DNA from: Geothrix sp. PMB-07
Lineage (GTDB): Bacteria; Acidobacteriota; Holophagae; Holophagales; Holophagaceae
Length of the DNA: 64,000 nt
Reading direction: 5' to 3'
Assembly: GCF_030758935.1 (NCBI RefSeq)
Contig: NZ_CP132333.1
Location: 1,674,992 to 1,738,991 of the forward strand
The notes under the pieces were generated by a model that did not search any database, was not told the DNA's origin, and was given only the letters and a program-made list of their open reading frames with translations. The stretch's first letter is position 1. The number at the start of each line of letters is the position of its first letter. This document shows, one piece after another, positions 61,383-64,000 of this stretch. The translations under genes and the position numbers were made by a program.

Positions 61383-62948
61383 ATGCATTGGCCTTCCTTC
61401 ATCCTGGCGTTCAGCCTGTGCTCAGGCCTCTGGGCTGGGGAAACGATTCGCTACGCCGTCAAGGAATGGACCACGCTGAACCCGCTGCTCATGTCCCGGA
61501 ACACCGATCCCGAAGCGGTGGACTTGCTCTTTGATCGGTTGGTGACCGTTGACGCCAAAGGGGAATTCATTCCTGAGCTGTTGGAATCATGGACCCTTCT
61601 CAAGGGTGGCCGCGAGGTGGTGCTGAAACTCCGGCCGGGCCTGGTCTGGCAGGACGGGAACCCCATCGAGGCAGAGGATCTGGTCTTCACCTGGAAAGCC
61701 ATGAGGCATCCCCGGGTGATGGAAACGGCCTCCATGGCGGGCGGGGTGCCCAGCCTGGACAGCGTGACCGCCGAGGGACCCTTGACGGTGCGAATCCGGC
61801 TGAAGCGTCCCAGGGGCACCCTTCTGGCGGATCTCTATGCCTTTATTCCGGTGCCTCGCCACCATTACCAGGTGGGCAGCAGGCCGCGGGAGGCCGCGGT
61901 GAATTTCGCTCCGGTGGGATCGGGGCCCTACCGAGTGGTCGGCAAAGCCACCATCCACCGGGTATTGCTGGAGCGGTGGGACGGTTACCGAGGCGCACAT
62001 CCTGGTTCCGCCGCCGCTCTGGAACAGGTCGATGCGAATGGGATCACCGCTGATCTTCCTGCATTCCAGGCGGAGCGTCTGCACTTTGCGCCGGTGGATC
62101 CGCTGGCCTACTACCTGGTGCGGAAGGGCGCCCGGGGCCTGGGATTGGTCCAGGCGATGTCGCTTCCCCAGGCTTCCTTCGAGGCTTTTTTTCTCAACTG
62201 CGATTCACGCCACAGCTTGCTCGGGGATTTGGCCATCCGCAAAGCGGTGGCTGAGTTGGTTCCATGGCAGCAGTTGGCCAGGGCCCGGCGGTTCTTCCCC
62301 AGCCGCCTCGCCACGAGCTTCTGGCCTCCCGAGAGCTGGGCCTACAATCCGACTCCCCGCCCGCTGCCTCAGGTGGCGAATGCGGCGGCCATCCTGGAGG
62401 CAGCGGGGTGGAAACTGGGGCCGGATGGCATCCGTCAGGATGCCCGCGGGCGGCGTCTCAGCCTGGTGGTTCACGATGGGGCGCCTTCGCCCAAGGAGAG
62501 TTCGGCCCGCCGGATGGTGGCCTTGGCCGCCCAAGTCGGAATCCACATCGATCTGCGGCCCGGATCGCTGCGCGATGTGTTCGAGAAAGCCACCCAGCGT
62601 GACGGCGATTTGTGGGCTTTCGGTTGGGCCCTCTCCCTGGATCCGGATGTGCACAGCCCTCTGTTCACGCGGGAAGGGTTTCTGACCAAGGCGAACGTGA
62701 GCAGCTTCCTGAATCCGGAGATTGATCGCAAGTTCGATGAGGGTCGGCACACCATGGATCCCGAAGCGCGGAAACGGATCTACCAGGAGATCGCCGAGCT
62801 CATCTACCAGTACAAGCCCGTCATCCCCATCAACTATCGGCAGACGCGGGTGCTGATCCATCGACGTTTGCATGGCGTCGTCTTCGATCAGCTGGGCCAA
62901 AGTTCCGGATTCTGGCCCGGTCGCAGAGGCTGGGTGCTCGGGAGCTGA
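61383..62948 (+). CDS. Peptide/nickel-type ABC substrate-binding protein (SBP family 5)
   Basis: A signal peptide (PSFILAFSLCSGLWA) opens the 521-aa product, followed by the family 5 signature: TLNPLLMSRNTDPEAVDLLF, LKLRPGLVWQDGNPIEAEDL and VFTWKAMRHPRVMETAS. The final part includes VIPINYRQTRVLIHRRLHGV. It binds peptides or similar ligands in the periplasm. GAGGAGAGG precedes the ATG. No permease or ATPase is in the window. A close paralogue follows. Confidence 0.9.
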   Translation: MHWPSFILAFSLCSGLWAGETIRYAVKEWTTLNPLLMSRNTDPEAVDLLFDRLVTVDAKGEFIPELLESWTLLKGGREVVLKLRPGLVWQDGNPIEAEDLVFTWKAMRHPRVMETASMAGGVPSLDSVTAEGPLTVRIRLKRPRGTLLADLYAFIPVPRHHYQVGSRPREAAVNFAPVGSGPYRVVGKATIHRVLLERWDGYRGAHPGSAAALEQVDANGITADLPAFQAERLHFAPVDPLAYYLVRKGARGLGLVQAMSLPQASFEAFFLNCDSRHSLLGDLAIRKAVAELVPWQQLARARRFFPSRLATSFWPPESWAYNPTPRPLPQVANAAAILEAAGWKLGPDGIRQDARGRRLSLVVHDGAPSPKESSARRMVALAAQVGIHIDLRPGSLRDVFEKATQRDGDLWAFGWALSLDPDVHSPLFTREGFLTKANVSSFLNPEIDRKFDEGRHTMDPEARKRIYQEIAELIYQYKPVIPINYRQTRVLIHRRLHGVVFDQLGQSSGFWPGRRGWVLGS

Positions 62949-63022
62949 GCGCGCCAATGGAGGCAGTTCCCACCCGGGCCGGGACTCACGACGAAGGCCA
63001 AAGGCACCGATTTAGGGGCATG

Positions 63023-64000
63023 ATGCACTGGCGTACCTTCGCTTTCACCCTCAGCCTTCTTTCCGGTCTCTGGGCCGGTGGAGACGTGATTCATGTGGCC
63101 GTGAATCCTTGGACCACCTTGAATCCCCTGATCCTGTCCCAGGATACCGATGTGGAGATGGCGGACCTGCTGTTCGACCGTCTGGTCACCATCGATGCGA
63201 AGGGCGCCTACATTCCCGAATTGCTGGAGTCGTGGAAAATCCTCCCGGGCGGCCGAGAGGTGATCCTGAAATTGCGGCCGGGGATGACTTGGCATGATGG
63301 CACTCCCATCGAGGCGGAGGATCTGGTCTTCACCTGGAAGGCGCTGAGGCTTCCGCGGGTCCGGCAGATCGCGGACACGGCTGGCGGGGTGACCAGCTTT
63401 GAGGACTTGAAGGCCGAGGATGCCCACACGGTGAGGATTCGCCTCCGGCGGCCCCGGGGCACCCTCCTCTCGGACCTCTACAACTTCATCCCGGTTCCCC
63501 GCCATCGCTACGAAGTAGGCCCCAAGCCGCTTCAGGATGCTGTCAATTTTGCGCCGATCGGCTCTGGTCCCTACCGGGTGGTGGGAAAGGGCAGTGCCAC
63601 AGAGGTGCGCCTGGAGCGCTGGGATGGCTACCGCGGGGCGCACCCGGGGCAGGCTACCGGGTTCATCTTGATGCAGCTGGGCAACGTGAAGGCGCTGAGC
63701 CTGATGCAGCAAGACCAGCTTCACTACGCGGGAGTGGGTTCCCTGCGCTACTACCTGGTGCGCAAGGGCGCCCAGGGCGCAGGCCTGGTGCAGGCTGTAT
63801 CGGTGCCCTTGGCCACCTTCGATGCGCTGATCCTCAACTGCGATTCAAAGCACAGCGTGTTGGGCGATCCCACCCTCCGGCAGGCTCTCTATGAACTGCT
63901 GCCCTGGGAAGAGCAGGCCAAGGTCCGACGCTTCTTCCCGGCCCGGTTGTCGACCAGCTTCTGGCCACCAGAAACCTGGGCCTACGACCCCACACCGCGT
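63023..64000 (+). CDS. Second SBP family 5 ABC substrate-binding protein (3' truncated)
   Basis: The frame starts MHWRTFAFTLSLLSGLWAGG, closely like the preceding gene's start, and is open to the window edge at 64000. It keeps the same blocks: TLNPLILSQDTDVEMADLLF, LKLRPGMTWHDGTPIEAEDL and FWPPETWAYDPTPR at the cut. An ATG pair exists at 63020-63025; the second is chosen for AGGGG spacing and to match the paralogue. About 326 of the expected 520 residues are visible. It is a tandem duplicate, so the two probably share a transporter elsewhere or bind different ligands. Confidence 0.88.
   Translation, partial: MHWRTFAFTLSLLSGLWAGGDVIHVAVNPWTTLNPLILSQDTDVEMADLLFDRLVTIDAKGAYIPELLESWKILPGGREVILKLRPGMTWHDGTPIEAEDLVFTWKALRLPRVRQIADTAGGVTSFEDLKAEDAHTVRIRLRRPRGTLLSDLYNFIPVPRHRYEVGPKPLQDAVNFAPIGSGPYRVVGKGSATEVRLERWDGYRGAHPGQATGFILMQLGNVKALSLMQQDQLHYAGVGSLRYYLVRKGAQGAGLVQAVSVPLATFDALILNCDSKHSVLGDPTLRQALYELLPWEEQAKVRRFFPARLSTSFWPPETWAYDPTPR

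Overview
This is a 64 kb stretch of a GC-rich chromosome, densely packed on both strands with short intergenic gaps and many 1-8 bp stop/start overlaps. It codes for a Gram-negative, type IV piliated, chemotactic heterotroph: a PilQ secretin, two methyl-accepting chemotaxis proteins plus CheX, SecA, an AmiC-type amidase, MltG, MscS and several lipoproteins and periplasmic binding proteins. The mixture resembles Acidobacteriota of the Holophagae/Geothrix type. That placement is inference from gene content and was not checked against any database. Almost everything is chromosomal housekeeping. The only mobile-element trace is one MITE-like element, together with two interspersed palindromic repeats.

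Layout. 1-6.5 kb: the 3' end of pilQ and its terminator; a zinc-ribbon protein, a 49-aa membrane protein and a 3-hydroxyacyl-CoA dehydrogenase on the minus strand; then a compact plus-strand run of PP2C phosphatase, RdgC-like protein split into two genes, LysM-like/amidase protein and a lipoprotein. 6.6-12.1 kb: purE, mog, a cysteine-synthase-like enzyme with a Cys-rich tail, yqgE, photolyase and a 2Fe-2S ferredoxin. 12.1-16.2 kb: recR, ybaB, a DUF2062 protein and thiL on the minus strand, then a 4Fe-4S ferredoxin, cheX and yqeY. 16.3-27.2 kb: proS, ndk, secA, rapZ, a lysine-dehydrogenase-like gene with an amino-acid permease, mltG and tlyA.

27.2-46.4 kb holds most of the signalling genes. 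A sensor kinase sits directly behind an aldehyde-dehydrogenase homologue that has lost its catalytic Cys and Asn. They are followed by an M50 protease, trpS, tRNA-Lys(CTT), proline dehydrogenase, a small Cys/Lys-rich secreted protein and MscS. Next come a PhnD-like binding protein overlapping a hybrid histidine kinase, an ABC-F ATPase, a pseudouridine synthase homologue with an altered active-site motif, a chemoreceptor with a CxxCH haem motif beside a divergent secreted Cache-domain protein, a 2OG-Fe(II) oxygenase and a fused FTCD.

46.5-64 kb: a 5'-nucleotidase whose last codons lie in a palindromic repeat, a cysteine desulfurase homologue, an AspT-like transporter, a NIT-domain chemoreceptor, an NPP-type phosphodiesterase, rlmI and a Yip1-like protein. 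Enoyl-CoA hydratase and tetR diverge around an operator-like site, with a 317-bp MITE-like element inserted just before tetR. Then come a frameshifted lipoprotein gene, an S10 peptidase, ttcA with its overlapping Rrf2 regulator, a thioredoxin-fold protein with one active-site Cys, and two tandem peptide-type ABC binding proteins, the second cut by the window edge.

Best candidates for undescribed biology: the dead-ALDH/sensor-kinase pair, the haem chemoreceptor with its Cache neighbour, the PP2C/split-RdgC/amidase operon, and the MITE insertion that appears to have separated tetR from its operator.
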